Below, in pieces: positions 33,108-41,676 of a stretch of 52,883 bases of DNA. The first letter of the stretch is position 1, and the number at the start of each line of letters is the position of its first letter. A program made the translations under genes and the position numbers. The notes under the pieces are model-generated. The model did not search any database, had not been told where the DNA came from, and saw only the letters and a list, made by a program, of their open reading frames with translations. This DNA comes from Deinococcales bacterium (GTDB taxonomy: Bacteria; Deinococcota; Deinococci; Deinococcales; JAAFIG01): positions 1 to 52,883 of the forward strand of contig JAAFIG010000030.1 of the NCBI GenBank assembly GCA_013298595.1, read 5' to 3'.

Positions 33108-34136
33108 TTATTTACTATTACTTTTTAGTGTGCCGCAGAGTGCATTACCAAATGATTCATTCACTCGAATCTGAAACACAGCCCCAATAGGCGAAGCTCG
33201 CCATAAGGATTCTGCTACATCGCAATTGAAGGGTTGCTGATTGGAAACCAAGCCTAAAGAGTACTTTTCTGTCCGACCATTTTCGCGTTCGCAACCCAGA
33301 CAAGTGCCTGTTTTGACCAACGCAGAATTCGCCCAGACAACAGGAGACTCGAGGTTTGAACCATTAGAAATAGCGCTTCTCGAGTAAGTCCAAGTGTTAA
33401 TCACAAAGTCGCAACGCAGTCCGTACACAGGTTCGCTGCGGTATTTGGTACTGCAAACGCGGCGTTGAGAATACGTTCCATCGCCATTGTCGCGGCGAAC
33501 ATTGCGACAAGTCTGACCATCAGCAACTTGACGGGTTGAGCGCACATCTCGGTACTGACGAATATTATATGCACCAAGCGGCGTGGAATCGCACCACGCA
33601 CTGGCAGGAATAGGGGAGAAGCGTTCAATTTTAATTTCGCGTTGCCAAGAATGCCCTGTTACACTCGCAGTGGTTTCTTTAGTGCGAGAAAACCACCAGA
33701 TTGCACCAATGATTAAAACAGCAACAGCAAGTAACCAAGTCCAATTGCCTTGGCTAGGTCGGCTGGTTGGGGCGTTACGCAAAGCTTTTTCGGCATCACG
33801 ACGAGCTTTTAAGTCTTCTTCAGCAAATGATTGACCATCGGCTCGAGATTGTTCGCCAAGTAACTTTACACTGGCAGCTTCGGTGAGTGGTGCAGCACAA
33901 TTGCGGCAAAACTCGGCAGATTTTGCATTTGGGCTTTTACAGGCAGGGCAAATAACATCTGCCCCTTCGATTGTGGCATCTAAAACGGCAATTGCTTCGT
34001 TTTCATCGGGAAAATATCGCCAAGTTGGGTCTTGAGGTGCGCCGCAAGTGGTGCAGTGCCGATGGGTTCGTGCCAGCATTTTTTTATTGCCACAATAACG
34101 GCAATCCCAAATCATTTCAAAACGTTGTTCTTCCAT
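33108..34136 (-). CDS. Double zinc-ribbon membrane protein, partner of SPFH protein
   Basis: 342 aa. Two zinc ribbons at the N-terminus use Cys12/15/28/31 and Cys63/66/77/80, followed by a charged linker (LKARRDAEKALR) and one transmembrane helix (about 132-149). The outer part is Cys-rich (about nine Cys) and basic, with CRNVRRDNGDGTYSQRR. It follows the SPFH-GYF gene on the same strand; this pairing of a YdjI-like SPFH protein with zinc-ribbon proteins is common in bacteria and may organise membrane stress responses. The ATG at 34136 is preferred over a TTG at 34145. A strong hairpin separates the two genes. Confidence 0.75.
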   Translation of the reverse strand: MEEQRFEMIWDCRYCGNKKMLARTHRHCTTCGAPQDPTWRYFPDENEAIAVLDATIEGADVICPACKSPNAKSAEFCRNCAAPLTEAASVKLLGEQSRADGQSFAEEDLKARRDAEKALRNAPTSRPSQGNWTWLLAVAVLIIGAIWWFSRTKETTASVTGHSWQREIKIERFSPIPASAWCDSTPLGAYNIRQYRDVRSTRQVADGQTCRNVRRDNGDGTYSQRRVCSTKYRSEPVYGLRCDFVINTWTYSRSAISNGSNLESPVVWANSALVKTGTCLGCERENGRTEKYSLGLVSNQQPFNCDVAESLWRASPIGAVFQIRVNESFGNALCGTLKSNSK

Positions 34137-34154
34137 AAGCACCAAACAAGAAAA

Positions 34155-34205
34155 AAAGAGGAAAGCGGAAGGCTAAAAGAGAAAAGCCAAACTCATTTCC
34201 TCTTT
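34155..34205 (-). terminator. Hairpin between the SPFH and zinc-ribbon genes
   Basis: On the minus strand AAAGAGGAAA (34196-34205) pairs with TTTCCTCTTT (34155-34164), followed by more T; an inner GGCT/AGCC hairpin lies in the loop. It may lower expression of the downstream zinc-ribbon gene relative to the SPFH gene, or stop it entirely. Confidence 0.6.
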
Positions 34206-34225
34206 TAGCATTTTTAGCCAATCAA

Positions 34226-35359
34226 TTATTGTGGTGGTAATGGTGGTGGCACTTGACCAAAAACACTCGAGAGTTCGGCTATGGTGCCAGCAGCTACCCA
34301 AGCCGCCATGCCATTTCTCCAGACCAGTGTTTCCTTTGTTAGTTGCCCGCCTCGAGCCATATTTGCTAACGCATTTGGGTCGAAAGGTCCTTGTTGTTGC
34401 CCGTTTACGCCAACAAACCATTGTGCAGCATTTGGTAGTGGTGGCGGGGCAGCTTGGGCACTTTGATTAGCTGCAATATTCAGGTTTTGTGCCATTTGCT
34501 GACCAAGAGCAATACCAACACCAGCATTCATAAATTGTCCACCACCATTGGGGTTATTGGCGCTGGCTTCGATGGCAGTGGCAGCTTGGAATTGCGTGAA
34601 TTTATTTAAGTCACCAATGACACCCATTTGCGAGCGCTTATCCATTGCCTTTTCGACTTCTTCGGGTAAGGTAACGTTCTCGATGACCACTGTCTCGAGA
34701 CCTAAACCGTACTGATCAAAATCGGTATGCAAGGCTTCTTTTAAGGCATTGCCCATTTGTGGGTAATTAGCAGCAAAATCGTAGACACTCATGTTGGCTT
34801 TACCAACCCAAGCAGCAAATTTTGAGGTTAGTAAGGCTCGTAATTGCTCGTCTACTTCTTCGATTTCAAAACGACCATCGGTGCCAACCAGTTGCTCGAG
34901 CATCTTGCGCGGATCCACAACTTTTAAGGCATACGAACCAAAAGCCCGCAAACGCACAGGTCCGATTTCTGGGTCACGCAACATAATTGGGTTAGGTGTA
35001 CCCCATTTTAAGCCAGTGAACACTCGAGTGAAAAAAAAGTAGACTTCGGCTTTGAATGGGCTATTGAAACCATATTTCCAACCTTGAAGCGTAGTCAGAA
35101 TCGGCATGTTTTTGGTATCAAGTGTGTACGTGCCTGGTCCGAAAGCATCAGCAACACCTTTACTGGTTTCAGAATGTGCCTGTTGAACTTGTCCTTCGTT
35201 GACAAACACCGCCAATTGCCCAGGACGAACCACCAATTTGGCACCCATCTTAATTTCGTTACCCTGACGTTCAAAACGGTAAGCAAGTGTGTCGTTGCTG
35301 TTATCCAGCCATTCGATGATGTCTATGAATTGCCCAAGAATTTTACCAAAGATGTCCAT
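34226..35359 (-). CDS. SPFH domain protein with C-terminal GYF domain
   Basis: 377 aa. The first 290 residues match the YdjI/'virion core protein' SPFH group (VVRPGQLAVFVNEGQV, GTYTLDTKNMPIL, ENVTLPEEVEKAMDKRSQMGVIGDLNKFTQFQAA), which forms membrane-associated oligomers. After a Pro-rich linker comes a GYF_2 domain (about 322-377: WFVGVNGQQQGPFDPNALANM), which binds proline-rich ligands, and the chain ends PPPLPPQ, a possible ligand for it. AAAGGAG lies before the ATG, and a TATACT farther upstream gives a normal leadered mRNA. It is followed by the zinc-ribbon gene. Confidence 0.9.
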   Translation of the reverse strand: MDIFGKILGQFIDIIEWLDNSNDTLAYRFERQGNEIKMGAKLVVRPGQLAVFVNEGQVQQAHSETSKGVADAFGPGTYTLDTKNMPILTTLQGWKYGFNSPFKAEVYFFFTRVFTGLKWGTPNPIMLRDPEIGPVRLRAFGSYALKVVDPRKMLEQLVGTDGRFEIEEVDEQLRALLTSKFAAWVGKANMSVYDFAANYPQMGNALKEALHTDFDQYGLGLETVVIENVTLPEEVEKAMDKRSQMGVIGDLNKFTQFQAATAIEASANNPNGGGQFMNAGVGIALGQQMAQNLNIAANQSAQAAPPPLPNAAQWFVGVNGQQQGPFDPNALANMARGGQLTKETLVWRNGMAAWVAAGTIAELSSVFGQVPPPLPPQ

Positions 35360-35445
35360 GTGTTGCTCCTTTCGAGATTCCTAACCAGTATAGCCTCACA
35401 ACGACTTTTTTGCCGACAGTACAAATAATAGCGTGATGCGAAATG

Positions 35446-36804
35446 TTATTCGTCGGTGCGGACATACACTGTTTTTTCATCGCTGTAAGCCTCGAGCGCT
35501 TTTGATCCAAGTTCGCGTCCATAACCGCTTTGCTTAAAACCACCAAATGGTGTTGTGTAACGCACACTCGAGTTTGAATTGATGCTGAGCACACCACTAT
35601 CCACAGCTCGAGCCATCCGCAATGCCCGAGCATTGTCCCTTGTCCAAATACTGCCACTCAATCCGTAAATTGTGCCATTAGCAAGTTCTAAGGCTTCGGC
35701 TTCACTCGAGAACGGAATGATAGCTGTTACTGGTCCAAAAATTTCTTCTTGAACAATGCGGTCTGAGGCATATTCAGGCTCGAGGACTCGAGGGGCAAAC
35801 CAGTAACCTGCTCCAGTTGGGGCACTCCCGATGATACTAACCTTGGCACCTTCGATAAAATTTTCCACTCGAGTGCGATGCTGAGCCGAAATCAGCGGAC
35901 CCATATCCACATCGGTGCTTGGATCACCTACACGGTAATTTTTGACATGAGGCTCGAGTGCATTCATAAAATCATCGAGCACATTTTTATGTACCAGCAA
36001 TCTTGAGCGAGCACAACAATCTTGTCCTGAGTTTTCAAAAATACTGCTTGGAACGCCAGCCGCTGCTGCTGCAATATCAGCATCATCCATAATGATACTG
36101 GCGCTTTTTCCACCAAGTTCTAAAGTCACTCGTTTAATTTGTTGCGCGGCTCGAGCTGCAATATCTTTACCCACTACTGTCGAACCTGTAAAGGCGATTT
36201 TTGCCACATCAGGATGTTCAACCAAAGCTCTGCCAGCCTCGAGTCCTGTGCCAACCACCACATTTAGTACGCCTTCGGGTAGACCAGCCTCGAGCACAAT
36301 TTTCTCGAGTTCCATGGCAGTTAATGGTGTCAGTTCGGCAGGTTTGAGAACGCAAGTATTGCCCGCAGCAAGGGCTGGAGCTAGTTTCCACGAAACGATC
36401 AGCAATGGAAAATTCCACGGTGTGATTAAACCCACCACGCCCAATGGCTCGAGAAACGTCATGGCAAAACCACCTGCCACAGGCACCGTTGTGCCCATGT
36501 GACGTTCGACTGCGCCAGCGTAATACCTAAAAACTTGGGCAACGGTACCAATTTCCCAGCGAGCATTGCCAATCGGTTTACCGACGTTGCGGGATTCAAG
36601 CCAAGCTAGTTGCTCGAGGTTTTTTTCGATCAGATTGGCAATGTTGTGCATGATTCGCACACGTTCGGCTGGTGGCATTTTGCGCCACGCTGGAAAGGCG
36701 CGTTTGGCTTTTTGTACAGCACTGTGTATATCAGCAGCAGTAGCGGCTGGAATTTCTGCCAAGATTTTTTCGGTGGCTGGTTCTATGACAGTAAGTTTTG
36801 ACAT
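35446..36804 (-). CDS. Aldehyde dehydrogenase family protein (copy 1)
   Basis: 452 aa NAD(P)+-dependent aldehyde dehydrogenase. TPWNFP (128-133), FTGSTVVGK (205-213), Glu229 in LELGGKS and the catalytic Cys263 in NSGQDCCARSR are all in place. It is divergent from the MarR regulator across about 110 bp, so MarR probably controls both directions. It likely oxidises an aldehyde formed by the catabolic cluster; betaine-, vanillin- or aminobutyraldehyde-type substrates cannot be told apart. The start at 36804 was chosen because the family fold begins there and the longer frame crosses the marR promoter. Confidence 0.92.
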   Translation of the reverse strand: MSKLTVIEPATEKILAEIPAATAADIHSAVQKAKRAFPAWRKMPPAERVRIMHNIANLIEKNLEQLAWLESRNVGKPIGNARWEIGTVAQVFRYYAGAVERHMGTTVPVAGGFAMTFLEPLGVVGLITPWNFPLLIVSWKLAPALAAGNTCVLKPAELTPLTAMELEKIVLEAGLPEGVLNVVVGTGLEAGRALVEHPDVAKIAFTGSTVVGKDIAARAAQQIKRVTLELGGKSASIIMDDADIAAAAAGVPSSIFENSGQDCCARSRLLVHKNVLDDFMNALEPHVKNYRVGDPSTDVDMGPLISAQHRTRVENFIEGAKVSIIGSAPTGAGYWFAPRVLEPEYASDRIVQEEIFGPVTAIIPFSSEAEALELANGTIYGLSGSIWTRDNARALRMARAVDSGVLSINSNSSVRYTTPFGGFKQSGYGRELGSKALEAYSDEKTVYVRTDE

Positions 36805-36830
36805 GCTTTCATTCTGACACAAAATTCGAT

Positions 36831-36860
36831 TTGACAAGTGGACAAGGCATCCTCTAGTAT
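36831..36860 (+). promoter_or_regulatory. Promoter of the marR operon
   Basis: TTGACA (36831-36836), 18-bp spacer and TAGTAT (36855-36860). The putative operator follows immediately downstream, where binding would block transcription. Confidence 0.65.
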
Positions 36861-36868
36861 TGTTAGCA

Positions 36869-36890
36869 TTCAAACGTTCGATTTCAAACG
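36869..36890. promoter_or_regulatory. Candidate MarR operator
   Basis: Two TTCAAACG units (36869-36876, 36883-36890) spaced 14 bp, with the region between (CGTTCGA) giving partial inverted symmetry. It lies between the -10 box and the marR ATG. Confidence 0.4.
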
Positions 36891-36912
36891 ATATACCACT
36901 CGAGAGGGAATT

Positions 36913-37431
36913 ATGCCTATTCAAGAAGACTTTAGTCGTACCGAACTCGAGATTATGCGCCGAGTCTCGGGCTTACCAATAGACGAACTTGCGTTGGCTG
37001 TAGCATCGAATTTATGGCGAGCCTCGCAACTTTTTAAGCAAAAACTCGAGCGTGATGTATTACGAGAACACAATTTATCTTTCTCGAGTTTCAGTACTTT
37101 ATTCATTATTTGGATTTGGGGTCCGATAGAAACCCGAGAAATCGCAAAATCCCAAGCAGTTTCTAAAGCAACTGTTACCAGTTTATTGATTACGCTCGAG
37201 AAACACGGCTTGGTTAAACGTAAAAGTAGCAAAACCGATAAACGCCTTGTGCTTGCCGAACTAACCAGCGCGGGTAAAACCATGATCGAATGGGTTTTTC
37301 CAAAATTTAATCAAGGTGAAGCCGACATGGCAGGCATTCTCAGTGAAGCCGAACAGCTTGAGTTAGCGCGTTTATTACGAAAAGTTGTGACTGGTTTACA
37401 AATCCCACTCGAGGATGAGGTGAACGCATGA
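36913..37431 (+). CDS. MarR-family transcriptional regulator
   Basis: 172 aa. The winged helix-turn-helix spans about 58-130, with ETREIAKSQAVSKATVTSLLITLEKHGLVKRKSSKTDKR as helices and wing; the N- and C-terminal helices form the dimer interface. It probably represses the plus-strand catabolic operon and perhaps the divergent aldehyde dehydrogenase until an aromatic or amine ligand binds. GAGGGAA precedes the ATG at 36913. The gene ends in an ATGA overlap with the second aldehyde dehydrogenase, so regulator and enzyme are cotranscribed. Confidence 0.9.
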   Translation: MPIQEDFSRTELEIMRRVSGLPIDELALAVASNLWRASQLFKQKLERDVLREHNLSFSSFSTLFIIWIWGPIETREIAKSQAVSKATVTSLLITLEKHGLVKRKSSKTDKRLVLAELTSAGKTMIEWVFPKFNQGEADMAGILSEAEQLELARLLRKVVTGLQIPLEDEVNA

Positions 37432-38888
37432 AAATCATTGTTGCAGGGCGCGAAATAGACACGCAGCATTTCATCAATAACCAGCGTATTGGCAGTGCCA
37501 CAACTTTTGCAGCCCATAGCGCCATCACCGAGGAAAAACTTGGTGACATTGCCAGAGGTACACAAACAGAAGTTGATTTAGCCGTTGCCGCCGCCACGGC
37601 TGCTTTTCCTGCTTGGGCAGCCCTTGGTGCAAAAGGAAGATTGCCTTACCTCGAGCGATTAGCTCACGTTATTGAATCTCGAGTTGAGGATTTAGCTGCG
37701 GTAGAGACCATGAACAATGGGTCTTTACTCGAGGCAAGCCGTTTGCGGGTCATGAAACGCGGTGCGCACAACATTCACTTTTTTGCCCAAATGGCACTCG
37801 AGATGGGTAGTAGTTGGGATACCGAAGCTGCTAAAAATGCAGTCAATAATGTCAGGTACGACCCTGCTGGCGTGACAGCGTTAATCACACCGTGGAATGC
37901 GCCTTTTATGCTTGCAACTTGGAAAGTTGGACCTGCACTGGCGGCTGGTAACACAGTTGTTTTAAAACCTGCTGAATGGACACCTTTTACCGCTTCTTTG
38001 CTGGCAGACATGGTACTAGATGCTGGTTTACCTGCTGGGGTTTTCAATGTTGTTCAAGGCATTGGTGCTGAAGCGGGTGCAGCATTGGTGGCACACCCAG
38101 ATGTTAAAAGAATTTCTTTTACTGGCTCAGTGCCAACAGCAAAAAAAATCGCCTTGAGTGCAGCCCAGAATTTAACGCCAGTCAGTTTTGAGCTTGGTGG
38201 AAAATCACCTTTTATTGTTTGTGCCGATGCTGATTTTGAGTTAGCTCTTGTGAATGCACTTGACCAATACGATAACTGCGGGCAAGTTTGCTTATCTGGC
38301 ACACGCTTACTGATTGAAGAAAGTATCTATGACCGTTTTTTATCCGAATTTAAAACTCGAGCTGCAAAACTTAAACAAGGCGACCCTCGAGAAGCCGATA
38401 CCATTGTCGGACCTTTGGTCACACGAACCCATCTTGAGCGAGTACATGGGTTTGTGCAACGGGCTGTATCAGCAGGCGCAAAACTCGAGTTTGGTGGACA
38501 AGTCTCACCTCAACTTGGTGGTTTGTATTATCAACCCACGCTGTTTACCAATCTTCCAGATGGTGCCGAAATTCTCTCGAGCGAAGTGTTTGGACCTGTA
38601 TTGACCATGCAAAAATTCTCGAGTGAACAAGAACTGATTTCACTGGCAAATAATACAGAGTATGGCTTAGCTGCCATGTTATTTACCAAAGATGCCATCA
38701 AAGCCGAACGAATCTCGAGTCAACTTGTAGCTGGAACAGTCTGGACAAATTGTTTTTATGTCCGCGATTTAAGCGCCCCCTTTGGCGGTTCAAGAGCCTC
38801 TGGAATTGGACGCGAAGGTGGGCATTGGAGTTTTGATTTTTATTGCGATATTAAAAATACTGTGCAGCGCAAAGGAACGTTTTCTTAG
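37428..38888 (+). CDS. Aldehyde dehydrogenase family protein (copy 2)
   Basis: 486 aa. TPWNAP (154-159), FTGSVPTAKK (231-240), Glu255 in FELGGKSPF and Cys288 in NCGQVCLSGTR are intact. It resembles the hydroxymuconic or 5-carboxymethyl-2-hydroxymuconic semialdehyde dehydrogenase group (HpaE/XylG type), which would suit the extradiol-type dioxygenase and FAH protein downstream; this substrate is inferred. It is coupled to marR by ATGA and is followed 40 bp later by the permease. The two dehydrogenases flanking marR share the fold but are not recent duplicates. Confidence 0.9.
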   Translation: MKIIVAGREIDTQHFINNQRIGSATTFAAHSAITEEKLGDIARGTQTEVDLAVAAATAAFPAWAALGAKGRLPYLERLAHVIESRVEDLAAVETMNNGSLLEASRLRVMKRGAHNIHFFAQMALEMGSSWDTEAAKNAVNNVRYDPAGVTALITPWNAPFMLATWKVGPALAAGNTVVLKPAEWTPFTASLLADMVLDAGLPAGVFNVVQGIGAEAGAALVAHPDVKRISFTGSVPTAKKIALSAAQNLTPVSFELGGKSPFIVCADADFELALVNALDQYDNCGQVCLSGTRLLIEESIYDRFLSEFKTRAAKLKQGDPREADTIVGPLVTRTHLERVHGFVQRAVSAGAKLEFGGQVSPQLGGLYYQPTLFTNLPDGAEILSSEVFGPVLTMQKFSSEQELISLANNTEYGLAAMLFTKDAIKAERISSQLVAGTVWTNCFYVRDLSAPFGGSRASGIGREGGHWSFDFYCDIKNTVQRKGTFS

Positions 38889-38928
38889 CAATACGCTGGC
38901 TCGAGTCTCACCAGCTTTAGGAGGCAGT

Positions 38929-40293
38929 ATGGATAATCAGCAATTTGGCGCAGCAAAACTCACAGTGATAGATGCTATTGCACAATCTTTAGCAATTGGA
39001 CCAGTATTATCGGCTGGTTTATTAGCAACACTGGTGGCAAGTGCGGCGGGTAGCGCCGCACCATTGGCTGCCTTACTGGGAGCACTAGGCTCGATTTGTG
39101 TTGGTTTTGTGATTATCTTCTACGCACAGCGTTTTACTGGCGCAGGGGCAATTTACGAGTATGTACGGCAAGCTGGGGGCGCGTTACTGGGTTCGATAGC
39201 GGCTGGAATTTATTTTTTAGGGGCAATGTGCCTTGGTGGTGCAGGGATTTACCTTGCCATAGGATTCTTTGCTAATCTAGCAGGTACAACGTATCTTGGT
39301 TTAAATTTACCGTGGTGGGTTTGGTCTTTTATTGCCATTGCCGCAGTGTTTGCCTTTAACCACTTTGGTGTGCAAACCACCACTCGAGTACAGTTAATTC
39401 TTACTTCAATTGCTGTGTTACCAATTTTGATTTTGGTATTGGCTATTATTTTTACTGGTGGTGCGGCTGGAAATACACTCGAGGTTTTTAATCCTACTGG
39501 GCAACATGTTGGGAATTTATTTCAAGGTGTTTTGTTTGCCATCACGCTTTTTATTGGATTTGAAGCCAGCGCATCGCTCTCTGAAGAAACAGCTAATCCT
39601 AAACGCACTATTCCAGTAGCAGTGATTGGAACAGTAGTGATCGCAGCAATTTTTTATTTATTGGTGCTTTACGCCTCGGCAATTGGCTTTGGTATTGATA
39701 AAGTCGCAGATTGGGTTAAAGACCCATCACCACTTTCAACATTAGGCACAAAATACGTTGGGGCTTGGATTGCACCGTGGTTAGATTTTGCCTTGATTGT
39801 TGATATGTTAGCAGTAGCAAGTGCTTTTACAGCCACAGCCGCTCGAGGTTGGTTTGCATTGGCTCGAGATGGCTTGCTACCAAGCGCACTAGCGACTATC
39901 TCGAGTTTTAAGACACCACTGGGTGGGAATATTCTGGTTGTTGTTATGGCAGCTATTTTAATGCTTGTAACGATACTAACCAATGTTGCACCAATGGATA
40001 TGTTTGTCTCGAGTGCGACAGCAGGGACTTTACTGATCACACTGATTTATATTTTTCTGGGTGTCCTTATTTTCAAAGTTATTGGTTCTGGAGCACCTGT
40101 ATGGCAATACTTAGTCATTCCTTTGGCTATTTTGACACCTATTTTTGCAATTTACGGCAGTATCGTTCCATTTCCAGCTACAGGTTCACCACCCGCGATT
40201 GGCGTTTGGATCACCGTTGGTGCCATTGTGTTAACAGTAATCTGGACAGCAACTAACCTTAGTAAATTTTTGCGCGAGCATAAATATGACTAG
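38929..40293 (+). CDS. APC-family amino acid/amine permease
   Basis: 454 aa, about 12 transmembrane helices. The first helix IAQSLAIGPVLSAGLLATL and the FIGFEASASLSEETANPKRTIPVAVIG motif (TM6 and loop) are characteristic of the APC superfamily. It probably imports the amine or amino acid degraded by the enzymes that follow. AGGAGG precedes the ATG at 38929, and the open frame further upstream lies inside the aldehyde dehydrogenase. The next gene starts within its last codons (8-bp overlap). Confidence 0.9.
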   Translation: MDNQQFGAAKLTVIDAIAQSLAIGPVLSAGLLATLVASAAGSAAPLAALLGALGSICVGFVIIFYAQRFTGAGAIYEYVRQAGGALLGSIAAGIYFLGAMCLGGAGIYLAIGFFANLAGTTYLGLNLPWWVWSFIAIAAVFAFNHFGVQTTTRVQLILTSIAVLPILILVLAIIFTGGAAGNTLEVFNPTGQHVGNLFQGVLFAITLFIGFEASASLSEETANPKRTIPVAVIGTVVIAAIFYLLVLYASAIGFGIDKVADWVKDPSPLSTLGTKYVGAWIAPWLDFALIVDMLAVASAFTATAARGWFALARDGLLPSALATISSFKTPLGGNILVVVMAAILMLVTILTNVAPMDMFVSSATAGTLLITLIYIFLGVLIFKVIGSGAPVWQYLVIPLAILTPIFAIYGSIVPFPATGSPPAIGVWITVGAIVLTVIWTATNLSKFLREHKYD

Positions 40294-41371
40294 GCACATT
40301 CAACAATTACTCGAGCATCACATCGCCGAAGATGGCTTTGCGGGTGGTGCAATAATTGCAGCTAAACAAGGCAGAATACTGCTCGAGCATTACGCAGGAA
40401 TGGCGACCCCAGATTTACCCTCGAGTGCTGATACCTTGTGGTGTATTGCTTCGATTTCTAAGGTGTACGCCGTTGCTACCATCATGCGATTGGTTGAAAT
40501 GGGTGCGATTACACTCAATACCTTAGCCTGTCATATCATCCCAGAGTTTACAGGTGAAGGACGCGAAGAAATTAGACTGCGCCACCTTGTCACACATACA
40601 TCAGGGCTGATTTACGAAGCCCCAGATATGGAAAACTTACTGATTGCCCAAACACCATTCGCGGATATTCTCGAGCAAGCCTACAAAGCCCCTTTACAAT
40701 TTAAACCAGGAACTTGTCTTGCGTATGCTGATTACAACACCTTAATCGCTGGACAAATGGCAGAAAAAATCATGGGAAAACCATTGCCCGAACTTGTGAA
40801 AACTTTGATTCTCGAGCCAATGGGTTTAGAAAATACGTTTTTTCCAACGCCATCCGAGCAAGATCATCGTATTGCTCAAGTTCGTAATGTCATGGCAGAA
40901 AATACCAATGGCGCAATGTACAACAGCCGCTATGCCCGCAGTTTGCCACATCCTGCTTTTGCTGTCACTGCCACCGCTCGAGACATGATGCAATTTTTAC
41001 TGCATTTTGCGCCAACTGGACCTCGAGTGCTTAGTAACACCACTATTGCTGCCATGACCCGCAATCAGACAGGTGTGGTCACAGGGATACACCCAAGTGT
41101 CAAAGGGTACGACACCACCGCGCCAATGCCGTGGGGCATAGGTTGGGCATTACAAACTGAGCACCTACCAGCCTTGCAATGCGAACTTGCAAGTTTTAAA
41201 ACCTTTGGACATGGTGGCGCAAGTGGTTGCCAAGTTTTTATTGACCCAGAAACCGATATCAGTGTTGCAGTGCTAACAAACTCACATCTCCGAGCAGGAC
41301 GTGAACCATGGTACAGACGACTGCAATCCATGATGAATGCCACGTATCACACCGTCTCGAGTTTACCCTAA
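40286..41371 (+). CDS. Serine hydrolase, beta-lactamase/esterase family
   Basis: 361 aa. SISK (56-59) is the SxxK motif with Ser56 as nucleophile, Tyr147 in LAYADYN is the second motif (YAD instead of YxN), and HGGASG replaces KTG. This is the class C beta-lactamase-like group that includes esterases, amidases and D-amino-acid peptidases. No signal peptide is visible, so it works in the cytoplasm, unlike true beta-lactamases. It may hydrolyse an ester or amide intermediate in the pathway. It overlaps the permease gene by 8 bp; a 305-bp repeat-bearing gap then splits the gene series. Confidence 0.87.
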   Translation: MTRHIQQLLEHHIAEDGFAGGAIIAAKQGRILLEHYAGMATPDLPSSADTLWCIASISKVYAVATIMRLVEMGAITLNTLACHIIPEFTGEGREEIRLRHLVTHTSGLIYEAPDMENLLIAQTPFADILEQAYKAPLQFKPGTCLAYADYNTLIAGQMAEKIMGKPLPELVKTLILEPMGLENTFFPTPSEQDHRIAQVRNVMAENTNGAMYNSRYARSLPHPAFAVTATARDMMQFLLHFAPTGPRVLSNTTIAAMTRNQTGVVTGIHPSVKGYDTTAPMPWGIGWALQTEHLPALQCELASFKTFGHGGASGCQVFIDPETDISVAVLTNSHLRAGREPWYRRLQSMMNATYHTVSSLP

Positions 41372-41382
41372 ACACCAAACCC

Positions 41383-41417
41383 GTAGTGGCGAGGCATGCC
41401 TCGCCTAACCCGCCAAA
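41383..41417. repeat. Palindromic repeat, copy 1
   Basis: GTAGTGGCGAGGCATGCCTC continuing into GCCTAACCCGCCAAAG. The perfect 18-bp palindrome GGCGAGGCATGCCTCGCC is at its core. Copy 2 matches it over 35 nt with very few differences. Confidence 0.85.
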
Positions 41418-41473
41418 GTACCAAATCTCGAGAATCTTGTAAACAAAACCTAAGCACCAAAATTCCATTATCT

Positions 41474-41509
41474 GTAGGGGCGAGGCATGCCTCGCCTAAC
41501 CTGCCAAAG
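41474..41509. repeat. Palindromic repeat, copy 2
   Basis: Begins GTAGGGGCGAGGCATGCCTC and ends GCCTAACCTGCCAAAG; same orientation as copy 1 and 91 bp after it. Confidence 0.85.
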
Positions 41510-41631
41510 CTATCTCTCTGCGCCCGCCAAATAAAACATGGTTCGTCGGCAATCTACGGAAATTCTGAGGTTAAAACATGGTTGATTATGAAATTGTTTG
41601 TCAGTAAAGATTGGAAAAATGTTGTCTTGCA

Positions 41632-41655
41632 TGGCGAGGTATGCCTCGCCCCTAC
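41632..41655. repeat. Palindromic repeat, copy 3
   Basis: TGGCGAGGTATGCCTCGCCC followed by CTAC. It has one substitution in the centre, and the longer GGGG/CCCC arm appears on the other side, as if inverted relative to copy 2. It lies 22 bp before the next start codon. Confidence 0.8.
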
Positions 41656-41676
41656 GAAAAGTTTCTTGGAGGTTCT

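Larger units (their letters stand above)
41372..41676. other. Gene-free gap with three palindromic repeats
   Basis: No supportable gene. It holds three copies of a GGCGAGGCATGCCTCGCC-centred palindrome (next entries) and one CTCGAG at about 41427. I see no clear promoter for the downstream genes, so they may be read from upstream or from a start I cannot identify. Confidence 0.6.

Noticed and set aside
37428-38888. Second aldehyde dehydrogenase as a recent duplicate of the first
   Set aside because: The two differ throughout, including around the catalytic cysteine; they belong to different subfamilies.
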